A DNA stretch of 64,000 nt from assembly GCA_947650365.1 (NCBI GenBank), contig OX393551.1, positions 64,345,644 to 64,409,643 of the forward strand, given 5' to 3'. Positions 54,082 through 64,000 of this stretch are shown here, one piece after another (positions within the stretch are counted from its first letter, which is position 1; every line of letters starts with the position of its first letter). Source of the stretch: Chamaelirium japonicum. Lineage: Eukaryota > Streptophyta > Magnoliopsida > Liliales > Melanthiaceae. Made by a program: the position numbers and the translations under genes. The notes below the pieces were generated by a model. The model ran no database searches and had not been told where the DNA came from. It was given only the letters and a program-made list of their open reading frames with translations.

Positions 54082-54660
54082 TATTCTTCTACTAGGACAC
54101 CAATGAGGAGGAGATAAAAGAGGCCTTCGCGGGGTCTCGATCAACAAAAGCGAGCTGGCGAGGCAGAATCGCCGGGATGCCGAGGAGCGCGAGAACCCCC
54201 TCCTCTGACCTTACGTCCTGAGCAAACCTCCAGCTCCAGCACCCCCAGTCGCCGGGAAGCTTCAGTGGAGGCGGAGGAGGAGGAGGAGGGAGCCGGGGAC
54301 CAGGGTGGTGCGGTCTGATGCTCACGGCCGCCAGTGGCACGGGTGGGGTCGAGGGGAAAAAAAAATAAAGGGCGGGCGCGAGCGGCTCTGGCGGCAGCGG
54401 CAGCTACGGCGAAGGTGGTAGCGACGGGGATTCGATTTGCTCTAGGGGTAGGTTGGGGTTCATCCCATGGCATGTATATTAGGTCCGGCCGGCTCCAGGG
54501 GGGGTTCGATTAGGTCCGACACGGGGGGGGGGGTTAGGTCTGACAGCGATGGGGAGGTCGGTTAGGTCTAGCGGCAGCGGCGGGGGAAGGGAGGAGTTAA
54601 GTGGTTCGGAGGGACCTGGTCCAACACCATTTTGTTGCTATCCTTCCTCTTAAACTGATC
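54082..54660 (-). promoter_or_regulatory. Upstream region and probable 5' UTR/promoter of U11/U12-65K
   Basis: GC-rich with many CpG, as in many plant housekeeping promoters. A 110-codon minus-strand frame (54473-54141) ends before the ATG and could only be an upstream ORF. G-runs and repeated GTTAGGTCYG motifs lie at 54479-54570. No TATA box was identified. Confidence 0.5.
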
Positions 54661-56170
54661 TCTTTGTCAGGGACCTCTCACTAAATCCCCCAAAAATAAA
54701 CCTTTAGATAGTAAGAGTTTTACGGTATATGTTTTATCCCAAGGCCTCTCTCCCCACACGATTTTCTCTTTACACAGCTTGCATTGTGTCATAGTAGTTC
54801 CATAGAGAACAAAGTTGGGGTTGAGAGCGATTAACTCGTTGGTTCTGTGGAGTACAAATTCAGCATCGAGCAGTACATTGTGATGTTTTGTATTCAAAAT
54901 AGATCTAGAGTAAATGTAAATGATAAAGCCCGATCGAACCCACTTTCTTTTTCTTTTTTCCTTTTCCTCTTCACAACAACAAGGAGGTAATAAATTCATG
55001 AAAGAGTAGTGGAGAAAATTAGATCGTTAGGTTTTGATTTTCTTTTTTGGCCTCTACAACTCCTTAAACAGAATAAATTTTTTATTTGATTATGTGAAGA
55101 CTAATATGTTATGGATGATGGCGGTGGAGGGTTTGGGTATACTTATTTTCAATCATTGTTTAAAATTTTGACATTTGAATATCAAAAACTGAAAACCATT
55201 TATACTTGCTAGCACTACCATATAACTTTTGCTGCATTTATATCCATACAATTTACTAGATAATCAAATAATGTCTTTATTTGATAAGCAATAAGCAAAT
55301 AAATAATATGGGCTGGGTGAAATGGATGATTGTGATTGTGACCCCTCGATATATGAGTACTCGGGATGGTTGTGATTGGTACCTATTTATCACATACTCA
55401 CTTATATACATGAGTACTCAAGTTCGTGTTGGGTTGGGTTGTCCGACCCCTCAACCCAAGCCTGACCCTTATTCAACTTGGGTTCTACTTTTTCAACCCT
55501 GACCCAACCCAATATTCAAATACATCAACCCAAACCGGGCGAAAACTCGGGTTGGGCTCGAGTTGGGTCAAGTCCTACCCGCCCAATTTGCAGCCCTAAG
55601 TACAAGTTGTTGGTCTCTAGCTAGCCTATTCTAATCGTAGCAAAGTGAAAAACATATCTAGCAAAGGACTCAAAGACATTTTAGTAAGAAGAGTGAATGG
55701 ACTTATCGATTTGTCATCGAGGCTGGTGCTTGCACAATGCCCTGAAAAACAATATTCGCCGCCTCTGGTGGTGCCTGCACCCAAGACACTACACATATAA
55801 TCATCATAACGATGTTAATGATTCCAATTTACACATCTTGCTTAGTACTTTTAATGGCCCTGTGATTAAGTGAGTGAGTGGAAGAGTTAGGCATCCAACA
55901 AGTCGCGAAGCTGGAAACATCAAAGGAAGATATAGGCCGAAGGCGATTCTCTAACTGCAATAACCAAATTGAAGGAAGTAAGACATCAAATATCCCCCCT
56001 TCTAGATGATTGTTGAACAACAGCGTTGGATCTGTTCGAATGTGTTAGAGATCGATTTCACATATCCATAGGGAAGGCAATCAACCAGCAGACTGGATAG
56101 CAAGTGAAGCTAAATTGTTTGGATCCAAACTTTGACCCAATGTCAATAGTGATAATTGCCCACTTTTTTT
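54661..56170. other. Upstream intergenic DNA
   Basis: AT-rich. A 110-codon minus-strand frame (54999-54667) has no recognised domain. At about 55425-55605 is a block rich in TTGGGTTGGG/CCCAACCC motifs ending TTTGCAGCCCTA, probably a degenerate hAT-type MITE. Confidence 0.45.

Positions 56171-56172
<2 letters not shown>

Positions 56173-56203
<31 letters not shown>
56173..56203. repeat. (GA)n microsatellite
   Basis: About 15 GA units. Confidence 0.93.
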
Positions 56204-56206
<3 letters not shown>

Positions 56207-56410
56207 CGACGATCAGTACATCACATGTTACGCATAGAGAACAAAAAAGATCAAGATTTGAATGCCTATAATTTTGCAACACGGATCACCGATAAATTTG
56301 TCATAAACACAAGAGATAATCTCACCACAAAGCAGAGATAAACCCACTACAAAGACGGAAGGGAGTCCGGACCAGCTGTCATCGGTGTTCCAAAATGACC
56401 AAGCTGTTGA

Positions 56411-57090
56411 AGATGAGATATTGGAGAAAACCAAACCGATTAATGTCACGGATCGCAATTAACGGGTTTGATCACCTCCGATTCTCACATTCAAAACTCG
56501 ATGTCATACATTAGGTACCCGGTTGATGAGGAGTACGATTTTGTTCCAACTATTGGAGCATCCCGCTGTCTCTCATTGGTCCATTCCAAGGGGATGTTTG
56601 TCATTTCATATGTTTATCATGGTGAAATGACCAAAAGCCCTCGAGATGGACCAATGAGAGAGTGCGGGATGCTCCAACCTCTTTAAGGAGGTTGGAACAA
56701 AATCGTTCTCGTTGATGAGGCATTGAAGGTGAGACATTGGAGGAAATTAAACCCAAGATACCAAGTAACAATGGGTTCGATCACCTCCAATTCTCACGTT
56801 CAAAGCTCCAAGTCTCCATCTGCTGCCTCAGTCCAAGCCCCTCATCGCCATCTCCGTTTCAAGATGATCATGTTGTTGAAGATGAGATATTAGAGGAAAC
56901 CAAACCAATTGCTGCTGCCCGCAAATAATGGGTTTGGTCGCCTCCAATTCTCACGTTCAAAACTCGATGTTCGACCCCTGGGTCTCCGATTGGGCTGGAC
57001 CGGTGAAGGTGAGATGTTGGAGGAAACAGAACCCCTAGCCTTTGATTGTTAGTGGGTTTGATCTCTGCAACTTTCACCTTCAAAATCCAG
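56411..57090. repeat. Four diverged copies of a roughly 90-bp repeat
   Basis: Copies at about 56411-56505, 56722-56815, 56872-56975 and 57005-57090 share GATGAGATATTGGAGGAAA-, GGGTTTGATC- and TCTCACGTTCAAAA-like blocks. A MITE (56531-56710) splits the array. Confidence 0.7.
56531..56710. mobile_element. Mutator-type foldback MITE (180 bp)
   Basis: Ends GAGTACGATTTTGTTCCAAC and GTTGGAACAAAATCGTTCTC are inverted; inner arms (GGAGCATCCCGC, TCTCATTGGTCCA) also pair. Perfect 9-bp duplication GTTGATGAG (56522-56530, 56711-56719). Confidence 0.9.
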
Positions 57091-57220
57091 CAGAGGTTTA
57101 AGACATAAATGAAGGAACCATGGACATCCTATCTATTTATAGAATCCTCAATGCAACAGATGTGGTACGATATTCTTTCTGTTTTCCCATGTGGAGTGCA
57201 TGGTCGCACCAACTTTTACC

Positions 57221-57432
<212 letters not shown>

Positions 57433-57433
<1 letters not shown>

Positions 57434-58272
57434 TGGCCCAGCCCCAAGTGAAGGAAACTGGATGTGCATAAGCTTATTTTAAAAAGGGGACTTAGTGATA
57501 GTTCGATATCAACTAGTAATAAGTCCTCCTACAAGCTTCATACGTACTGCAATAGCTCCCTTACAAAATCCCACGGAACCAAATTCAAAAAAAAAACAAT
57601 AACGACCAGCCCAAGTTTATTAAGTCTATATTTCCTATCATCAACTTAGCACGAACAAATTTTTACATGAAAATCAATAGAAATCACTCCAGGTTGTAGA
57701 TTTAAAAACACAAATCTTAATATTTTTCTATATATTTTCATAAAAAAAAATTATTCTATCAACCGACCAAATAGTTACTCTTTTTTATCTAGTTCTCACT
57801 CTTTATGTGCGAGATAGAATCAGTTTGGTTTCTCATAATTAAAAGTACTTTGGTTATTAAAAAAAATCATATTGTGACCAGTAGGCAAAAATACTGACAC
57901 AATCAATCGACAATTAAGATATTTTACCATATCAAATTGTTACTTTTTACTAACGGATTGTTACTTTGTACCAATTGTTACTTTTGTGCTACGATTACTA
58001 CACTTTATATGTAGAGCTAAAATTATCATTTAAAGTTTTATGTTATTATATGTGCATGGCAGAAGAAATCCGTGTTAGCCAAAACTAACGGATTTTTGAT
58101 TTTTACCAATTATTACTTTTTTGCTATGATTGTTACACTTTATCTGTAGGGATAAATTATCATTTAAAATTTTTTGTTATTGCAAATGCACAAGAGAAAA
58201 GGCTTGCATTAGCCAAAGTCCAACTGCAGGGGCTTAACGTTAAGTTTAAACTTTACATATCCTTAAGTTTAA
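57433..58272. other. Upstream AT-rich spacer
   Basis: No gene. A block with TTGTTACTTTTTtGCTA and TTTATMTGTAGRG occurs twice (about 57960-58040 and 58105-58190), a diverged direct duplication. Confidence 0.5.
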
Positions 58273-58537
58273 GGGTTATTTTGACTTTGCCCCCCAAATT
58301 ATGCCTTGAATTAGACTTTACCCCCCATCTTTTCATTAATTAGACTTTACCCCCCAAAACTAACTGTTCCGTCAGCTCACCATCTAAGAGAAAGGGTTAG
58401 CTAACGGAAAAGAAATAAAGTTTTGGGGGGTGAGCTGATGGAACAGTTAGTTTTGGGGGGTAAAGTCTAATTAATGAAAATATGGGGGGTAAAGTCTAAT
58501 TCAAGGTAAAATTTGGGGGGCAAAGTCAAAATAACCC
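58273..58537. mobile_element. Mutator-type foldback MITE (265 bp)
   Basis: Ends GGGTTATTTTGACTTTGCCC and GGGCAAAGTCAAAATAACCC form long arms that include the GGGGGGTAAAGTCTAATTAA-type segments. Perfect 9-bp duplication TAAGTTTAA (58264-58272, 58538-58546). It ranks among the best preserved insertions here. Confidence 0.93.
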
Positions 58538-58546
58538 TAAGTTTAA

Positions 58547-58977
58547 AGGGAATCCTTTTTAAGGAGCTAACGTTAATAATCCATTTTAAAAATTTCGGGC
58601 CGGATCCATAACCGGCCTGAATCTCAGGTTCGAACCTCAAACTTATGCTCGAACCCGGCCTAAAGCTAGCCCAAATGAGCCGCTGTGCCGTGGTGCAATG
58701 TTCGGTGTACCATAACAAATCAGGCATGGTGCTGTGCACAATAGGATATGGCTACAGTGCCGTATCCAAGTCAATGGATAAGAACCCATGTTTTCAGGCT
58801 ACAGGGATAAGTCTGTTTTGTGGGACCCCTCCCCACAAGGAGGCATGTAAGAGCATCTCCAAGAGACTTCTGTCCCTTTCCCTACTATAGGGAGCCATAT
58901 GGTCGTCCCAACAAAATAGGAAACCACTTTTCAAAACTAGCTCTAAGAGACTCTTTCTTTCCCTATTATTTGGAAAT
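58547..58977. other. Upstream spacer
   Basis: No gene recognised. GGCCTGAATC/GAACC-type motifs suggest MITE debris. Confidence 0.4.
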
Positions 58978-59153
58978 TGTTACGGATATATGTGGCTGCT
59001 CACTTTGGTGGGATACATCTAACCGACACGTCTATCCCTTATCCCTAGCTCTTTATATATATGTTATGAATAAACAAGAGGCTCTCACGGATTCGTGAGA
59101 GCGCAGCCATCATCCCGTGTGCAACTATCTCCATCTCCCTTTCTCTCGTAACA
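58978..59153 (+). repeat. Short LTR-like sequence (176 bp)
   Basis: Starts TGTTACG and ends CGTAACA, a 7-bp perfect inverted end. It has a TTTATATATAT box near 59051-59061 and is followed at once by CGTTATTAGCACGA, resembling the primer-binding region of plant Ty1/copia elements. No second LTR was found in the window, so this is one end of a truncated or interrupted element. Confidence 0.6.
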
Positions 59154-60994
59154 CGTTATTAGCACGACCCGGCCAACCGACCCCATCGCAGATAGAGAGA
59201 GAGAAAAGAGATCATAGAGGAGCAGGGACAACATCAAGAGAGAGAGGGACGGACTCGAAGGCAAGACCTGACGTCGGCAAGACGAGACCATCACAAGGTA
59301 TATACTGCAAACTTCTCCGTCGCATCAACCGACCACACCTGGTCGGAGACCATCGGATAAACCCCGGGTTGCTCGAGGCCTTGTGCGACTTCATGCAATC
59401 CGGGTTGCCGACTTCATGCATTGCATGCCCAATTACTTCATGTTGTACCCTGACCGAAAACCCATCGACGGATACACCCCGGGTTGCCGACTTCAAGCAT
59501 CGCACACCGGCCATGTCTAGCCGGAGACCCAACACTACATGCCAGAGGTGCAGATCTGTCACCTTCCATGGCATCCCATCCAAGACTTATACCCCCATAC
59601 CCGAGGTGATGGCCTGTAACTACCCTCTCGACCACCCCACTGGACTCAGCGGCGTGATCCAGCGTTGCAAAGCAGCGAGCGGCGTCCGACGGGGCTTGCT
59701 CCCGCGAGCGGCGTTCAACGGGGCTTGCTCCTGCGAGTGGCATCTGGCGGGGCCTACTCTCGAGAACAACGGCGAGCGGCACACGAGAACGACTGCCGGC
59801 GGCTGCAGTTAGAGATCTCAGAAATCTCGGTTTTGTTTTCCGGTTTTAACGGAGAAGATATACAGTAACAACTGTTTTTTGGGTTTTAAACCCATTTAAA
59901 TACAAACCCAACCCGATCCCAGATCCAGACCCAACCCGAGCCGAACCTGGTTATAGACCCGAGCCCGAGTCTGAATCCAGACCCAGGCCCGAACCAAGAT
60001 CAGGCCCGAGCCATAGGCTCAGATCCGACTACATAGTGCAGGTACGACCCGACTGTATTGAGCAGACCCGACCCCCGACTGTGGTTAATACAAATCCGAC
60101 CCATCTAAGTTTACATGCATTCACATATATTTATCTATCTGATTTAATCTAGACCGTCAGTTTTATTTTGTGATTGTGGACCTAATCTTGGCCCGATCTG
60201 ATCGATCCAAGTAAAGATCTTGACTAATTGAACCATTCCGGATGAATCGGTATGGTCTGATTTTACAAATTCAAACTATTTAATATATGTTTTTAATCTG
60301 AACCGTTTAATTTGATATTGTGATCTCGAGTCCAATATAGATCCGTTTTCAGCGATCTATATATGGTTATTGAGTATTTGGGCCATTCCGGACTCATCGG
60401 TATGGTCCGATCTTATCAATTTAAATAAGTTAATGCATGTTTAATATGGACTATCGATTTTAGTTATATGTCTGTGAACTCGATCTAGACCCGATCTAGA
60501 CTATCTAAATATGGATCTTAGCTTTTGAGATTGCTCCGGATGCATTGGAATGATCCGATCTTACAAAATCAAATTGTGTTTCATTATATCATATCACTTT
60601 CTTATGAACATATAGTTGGTAGATATCTTACTTGATTAAATTGGTTCAAGCAATATTTTACTTATTGGTCATTTTTTTACTTTGTTATTCAAGATAGATA
60701 TCTTATACCTCGTAGTATGTATTAACTTTATCATTGTTAGATAAAATAATTTTCACTATTTTCAGTACCAATATATTTAATACCAAATATTATTTGTTTA
60801 TGGACACATATCAACTAGTTAAAATGATTACTCTTTAACCTCATCCATAGCCTGTGTGTGAGCTTGGCCCTTGTTAGCCGAGACAGTACAATGTGGCTAC
60901 GGATACATCTTAACTAGTTTTTCTACCATGTATAGGATCCATAGTTCCATCACGGTTAGGATTTCGATGTTCCTAGAATTCTATAGCCTTTAAT
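59154..60994 (+). other. Non-coding internal region after the short LTR
   Basis: Begins with the possible primer-binding site. No gag or pol was recognised. It contains repeats at 59350-59510 (GGGTTGCCGACTTCA-type), a roughly 30-bp minisatellite at about 59670-59755 (GCGAGCGGCGTYCRACGGGGC) and three copies of a roughly 150-bp repeat at about 60145-60590. Confidence 0.5.
60145..60590. repeat. About 150-bp tandem repeat, three diverged copies
   Basis: Units begin near 60145, 60296 and 60447 and share GACCGT/GAACCGT, GATCT and CATTCCGGAYKMATCGGTATGG-like blocks followed by GATCTTACAAA. Confidence 0.7.
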
Positions 60995-60999
60995 CTATC

Positions 61000-61919
61000 T
61001 GTGGGGGAAAATCTTCGTGCCGACCCGAAGACTCTCGCAGCACCAGTCAATTGAAGGTTCGAGTTGAAGATCGTTGATCGATCTGTCAATTGGATTTGAA
61101 GTTACCTCTTTCGATATGTAAACAGAGAGGCAATCAGAGAGAGTTTGACACAAGAGATTAATCTCGGAGTTCAGCCGAAGCCTACGTCTCCGTGCTATAG
61201 GGAGCAACCCGAATTCACTAACACTTATGCTGGAGTGATCTCGACAGGCCGAGTATCACTGTAAACACTGATCTCTTCGAGAGAAAAAGAAGATCAAAGA
61301 GAGGTGGAAGATGGGAAGTTGGAAATCCCAGAGCTCTGGTTTTAGAACTGAGAATTCGATCCTTTTACATTCGAAGGCTCTGCTATTTATAGGCTTCTCT
61401 GGGAGGAATTCCGGGGTAAATGGCGGTTTCTGCTGTCGTATCTGGGGATCCTCCAGGTAAAGCTGGTGGGCTCCGCTGCCGTCTTCTGGGGGTTTCTACA
61501 GGCTCGTGGGCCTATCGGACAGGGCCGATGGGTCCCGCGGTGGTCCTCGTGGGCCCACCAGGCAGGGCCGGTGGGTCCCGTGGTAGTCTTCGTGGGCCCA
61601 CCAGGCAGGGCCGGTGGGTCCCGTGGTAGTCTTCGTGGGCCCACCAGGCAGGGCCGGTGGGTCCCGTGGTAGTCCTCGTGGTCCCACCAGGCAGGGCAGG
61701 TGGGTCCCGTGGTAGTCCTCGTGGTCCCACCAGGCAGGGCAGGTGGGTCCCGTGGTAGTCTTCGTGGGCCCACCAGGCAGGGCCGGTGGGTCCCGTGGTA
61801 GTCTTCGTGGTCCCACCAGGCAGGGCCGGTGGGTCCCGTGGTAGTCTTCGTGGTCCCACCAGGCAGGGCCGGTGGGTCCCGCGGTAGTTGGTAAACTTCT
61901 GCCAAAATTTGCACCCACA
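61000..61919 (-). repeat. 3' LTR of a minus-strand LTR retrotransposon entering from the right edge
   Basis: Plus-strand ends TGTGGGGG (61000) and CACCCACA (61919) are inverted. On the minus strand a TATA box CTATAAATAG lies at 61392-61383, and a purine tract AACTTGGAGGGGGTAAC (61936-61920) immediately precedes the LTR start TGTGGGTGC, so this is the 3' LTR. The outer flank is CTATC (60995-60999). The rest of the element lies beyond 64000. Confidence 0.75.
61518..61890. repeat. 43-bp minisatellite in the LTR (about 8.5 copies)
   Basis: GGCAGGG landmarks recur at 61561, 61604, 61647, 61690, 61733, 61776, 61819 and 61862. Units contain GGTGGGTCCCGTGGTAGTC and the palindrome GTGGGCCCAC. Period 43 is not a multiple of three, so open frames across it on all minus-strand frames are artefacts. 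Confidence 0.95.
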
Positions 61920-62039
61920 GTTACCCCCTCCAAGTTAGCTAGAGTTCGTTCTGGCTGGCTTGGATTTGGTGCAAAAAATAGCAACCCCCTATCGCAAAAG
62001 GCATGAAGAAGCTTGTCGAGTGTTAGCATAAAAAAGGAC

Positions 62040-62562
62040 TAACCGGTCAATTTCGATTGATCGGTCAATTTTGACCGATCGGTCAATTTTGACCGATCGG
62101 TCAATTTTTGACCGATCGGTCAAAATTCAACCGGTCAAGAATCGGGTGATCGGTCAAAAAACAGGGTTTTTTGACCGATCCAGTAGGAAATTTGACCGAT
62201 CGGTTGAAATTTGACCGATCGGTTAATTTTTGACCGATCGGTCATATTTGACCGATCGGTCATATTTGACCGATCGGTCAAATTTTGACCGATCGGTCAA
62301 AATTCAACCGGTCAAGAATAGGGTGATCGGTCAAAAAACATGGTTTTTTGACCGATTCAGTAGGAAATTTGACCGATCGGTTGAAATTTGACCGATCGGT
62401 TAATTTTTGACCGATCGGTCATATTTGACCGATCGGTCATATTTGACCGATCGGTCATATTTGACCGATCGGTCAAATTTTGACCGATCGGTCAAAATTC
62501 AACCGGTCAAGAATAGGGTGATCGGTCAAAAAACATGGTTTTTTGACCGATCCAGTAGGAAA
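62040..62562. repeat. 18-bp GACCGATCGGTC subrepeats in 177/195-bp higher-order units
   Basis: TTGACCGATCGGTCAA units dominate. CAGTAGGAAATTTGACC landmarks fall at 62181, 62358 and 62553, spacings of 177 and 195 bp, differing by one 18-bp unit. Confidence 0.9.
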
Positions 62563-63864
62563 TTTGACCGATCGAATGATTTTTGCCGATCGGACAAGTT
62601 TGTCCGATCAGTAAAAATTATCCGATCAAGGTTCGAGTGATCGGCAAAAAACCTTGGTTTTTTGCCAGATCCAGTAGAAATTTGACCGATCAAATGATTT
62701 TTGCCGATCGGTCAAGTTTGACCGATCGGTAAAAAATTATCCGGTCAAGGTTCGAGTGATCGGCAAAAAACCTTGGTTTTTTGCCAGATCCAGTAGAAAT
62801 TTGACCGATCGAATGATTTTTACCGATCAGTCAAGTTTGACCGATCGGTAAAAAATTATCCGGTCAAGGTTCGAGTGATCGGCAAAAAACCTTGGTTTTT
62901 TGCCAGATCCAGTAGAAATTTGACCGATCGAATGATTTTTGCCGATCGGTCAAGTTTGACCGATCGGTAAAAAATTATCCGGTCAAGGTTCGAGTGATCG
63001 GCAAAAAACCTTGGTTTTTTGCCAGATCCAGTAGAAATTTGACCGATCGAATGATTTTTGCCGATCGATCAATTTTGTCCGATCGGTAAAAATTATCCGG
63101 TCAAGGTTCGAGTGATCGGCAAAAATACCTTGGTTTTTTGCCAGATCCAGTAGAAATTTGACCGATCGAATGATTTTTGCCGATCGGACAAGTTTGTCCG
63201 ATCGGTAAAAATTATCCGGTCAAGGTTCGAGTGATCGGCAAAAAACCTTGGTTTTTTGCCAGATCCAGTAGAAATTTGACCGATCGAATGATTTTTGCCG
63301 ATCGGACAAGTTTGTCCGATCGGTAAAAATTATCCGGTCAAGGTTCGAGTGATCGGCAAAAAACCTTGGTTTTTTGCCAGATCCAGTAGAAATTTGACCG
63401 ATCGAATGATTTTTGCCGATCGGACAAGTTTGTCCGATCGGTAAAAATTATCCGGTCAAGGTTCGAGTGATCGGCAAAATACCTTGGTTTTTTGCCAGAT
63501 CCAGTAGAAATTTGACCGATCGAAGGATTTTTGCCGATCGGACAAGTTTGTTCGATCGGTAAAAATTATCCGGTCAAGGTTCGAGTGATCGACAAAAAAC
63601 CTTGGTTTTTTGCCAGATCCAGTAGAAATTTGACCGATCGAATGATTTTTGCCGATCGGACAAGTTTGTCCGATCGGTAAAAATTATCCGGTCAAGGTTC
63701 GGGTGATCGGCAAAAAACCTTGGTTTTTTGCCAGATCCAGTAGAAATTTGACCGATCGAATGATTTTTGCCGATCGGACAAGTTTGTCCGATCGGTAAAA
63801 ATTATCCGGTCAAGGTTCGTGTGATCGGCAAAATACCTTGGTTTTTTGCCAGATCCAGTAGAAA
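62563..63864. repeat. 118-119-bp tandem repeat, 11 copies
   Basis: TTTGACCGATCGAATG starts (with variants) at 62563, 62681, 62800, 62919, 63038, 63157, 63275, 63393, 63511, 63629 and 63747; the array ends at about 63864. Units carry palindromic CCGATCGG twice plus the inverted pair CGGCAAAAAACC/GGTTTTTTGCC. Copies are very similar. Confidence 0.95.
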
Positions 63865-64000
63865 TTTGAAAGATTAGTTGAAAGTTTTGAACCTGCCCTT
63901 AGAGAGGGTTTCATAACTGTTCCATTCTTCGATCTTCTGGCAGAGTTTTGATCATTGATGGAGTTTGATCTTTCTTGTTTTGAGTCTTTGGTTGGTTTGA
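63865..64000. other. Unassigned internal sequence at the right edge
   Basis: AT-rich, no reading frame of note. Presumed to belong to the retrotransposon whose 3' LTR is at 61000-61919. Confidence 0.4.

Noticed and set aside
54082..54147. Longer N-terminus of U11/U12-65K starting at 54147
   Set aside because: The codon at 54147 is TTG. The first in-frame ATG is 54081, which has a good context.
54141..54473. 110-codon minus-strand ORF upstream of U11/U12-65K
   Set aside because: GC-rich alanine/arginine/serine composition and no family match; at most an upstream ORF in the 5' UTR.
61387..62029. Minus-strand frames of 115-177 codons with GPTGPAWW repeats
   Set aside because: They follow the 43-bp minisatellite in all three frames, so they are repeat artefacts and not a protein family.
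62040..63864. CRISPR-like regular spacing
   Set aside because: The units are contiguous tandem copies without unique spacers, in a plant nuclear context; this is satellite-type DNA.

Overview
The window is nuclear DNA of a flowering plant. The signs are a spliced plant-type gene with GT-AG introns, Ty3/gypsy elements of the Tat and chromovirus lineages, a hAT element with a BED/DUF659/dimerisation transposase, Mutator- and hAT-type MITEs, and long TA, TC and AG microsatellites. I could not assign a species. The very long introns suggest a large, repeat-rich genome.

One host gene spans most of the window on the minus strand. I rebuilt it by hand as 11 coding exons from 54081 (ATG) down to 3090 (TAA). 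It encodes a 463-residue protein with two RNA-recognition motifs and a proline-rich middle, matching the plant U11/U12-65K protein (RNPC3 family) of the minor spliceosome. Every splice junction is GT-AG and keeps frame, and there is no internal stop. The gene is about 51 kb for a 1,392-nt coding sequence. Intron 1 is 34.3 kb and intron 9 is 10.5 kb, and most of both is transposable elements.

Layout: 1-3089 is 3' flank with microsatellites and a MITE-like foldback. Exons 11 and 10 lie at 3090-3972, with a Mutator-type MITE between them. Intron 9 (3973-14504) holds a 3.7-kb hAT transposon (4451-8131), two smaller terminal-inverted-repeat or target-duplicated insertions, and a chromovirus remnant (about 11850-13320). 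Exons 9 to 2 lie at 14505-19557. Intron 1 (19558-53860) holds a MITE, a 16.6-kb Tat-lineage retrotransposon (21477-38102) with near-identical 2,061-bp LTRs and a large antisense plant-mobile-domain ORF, more MITEs, a 9.3-kb minus-strand chromovirus (43239-52533), a decayed gypsy pol fragment and a SINE-like retroposon. Exon 1 is at 53861-54081.

Upstream of the gene, 54082-64000 is repeat-rich. It has a GC-rich promoter side, two Mutator-type MITEs with perfect 9-bp duplications, a very long AG microsatellite, a 176-bp LTR-like sequence followed by a possible primer-binding site, and the 3' end of another LTR element on the minus strand. That element carries a 43-bp minisatellite in its LTR and about 1.8 kb of GACCGATCGGTC-based satellite-like repeats next to its polypurine tract. 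No tRNA, rRNA or CRISPR was seen. All coordinates come from reading the sequence by eye, and family names are from motif recognition, not a database search.
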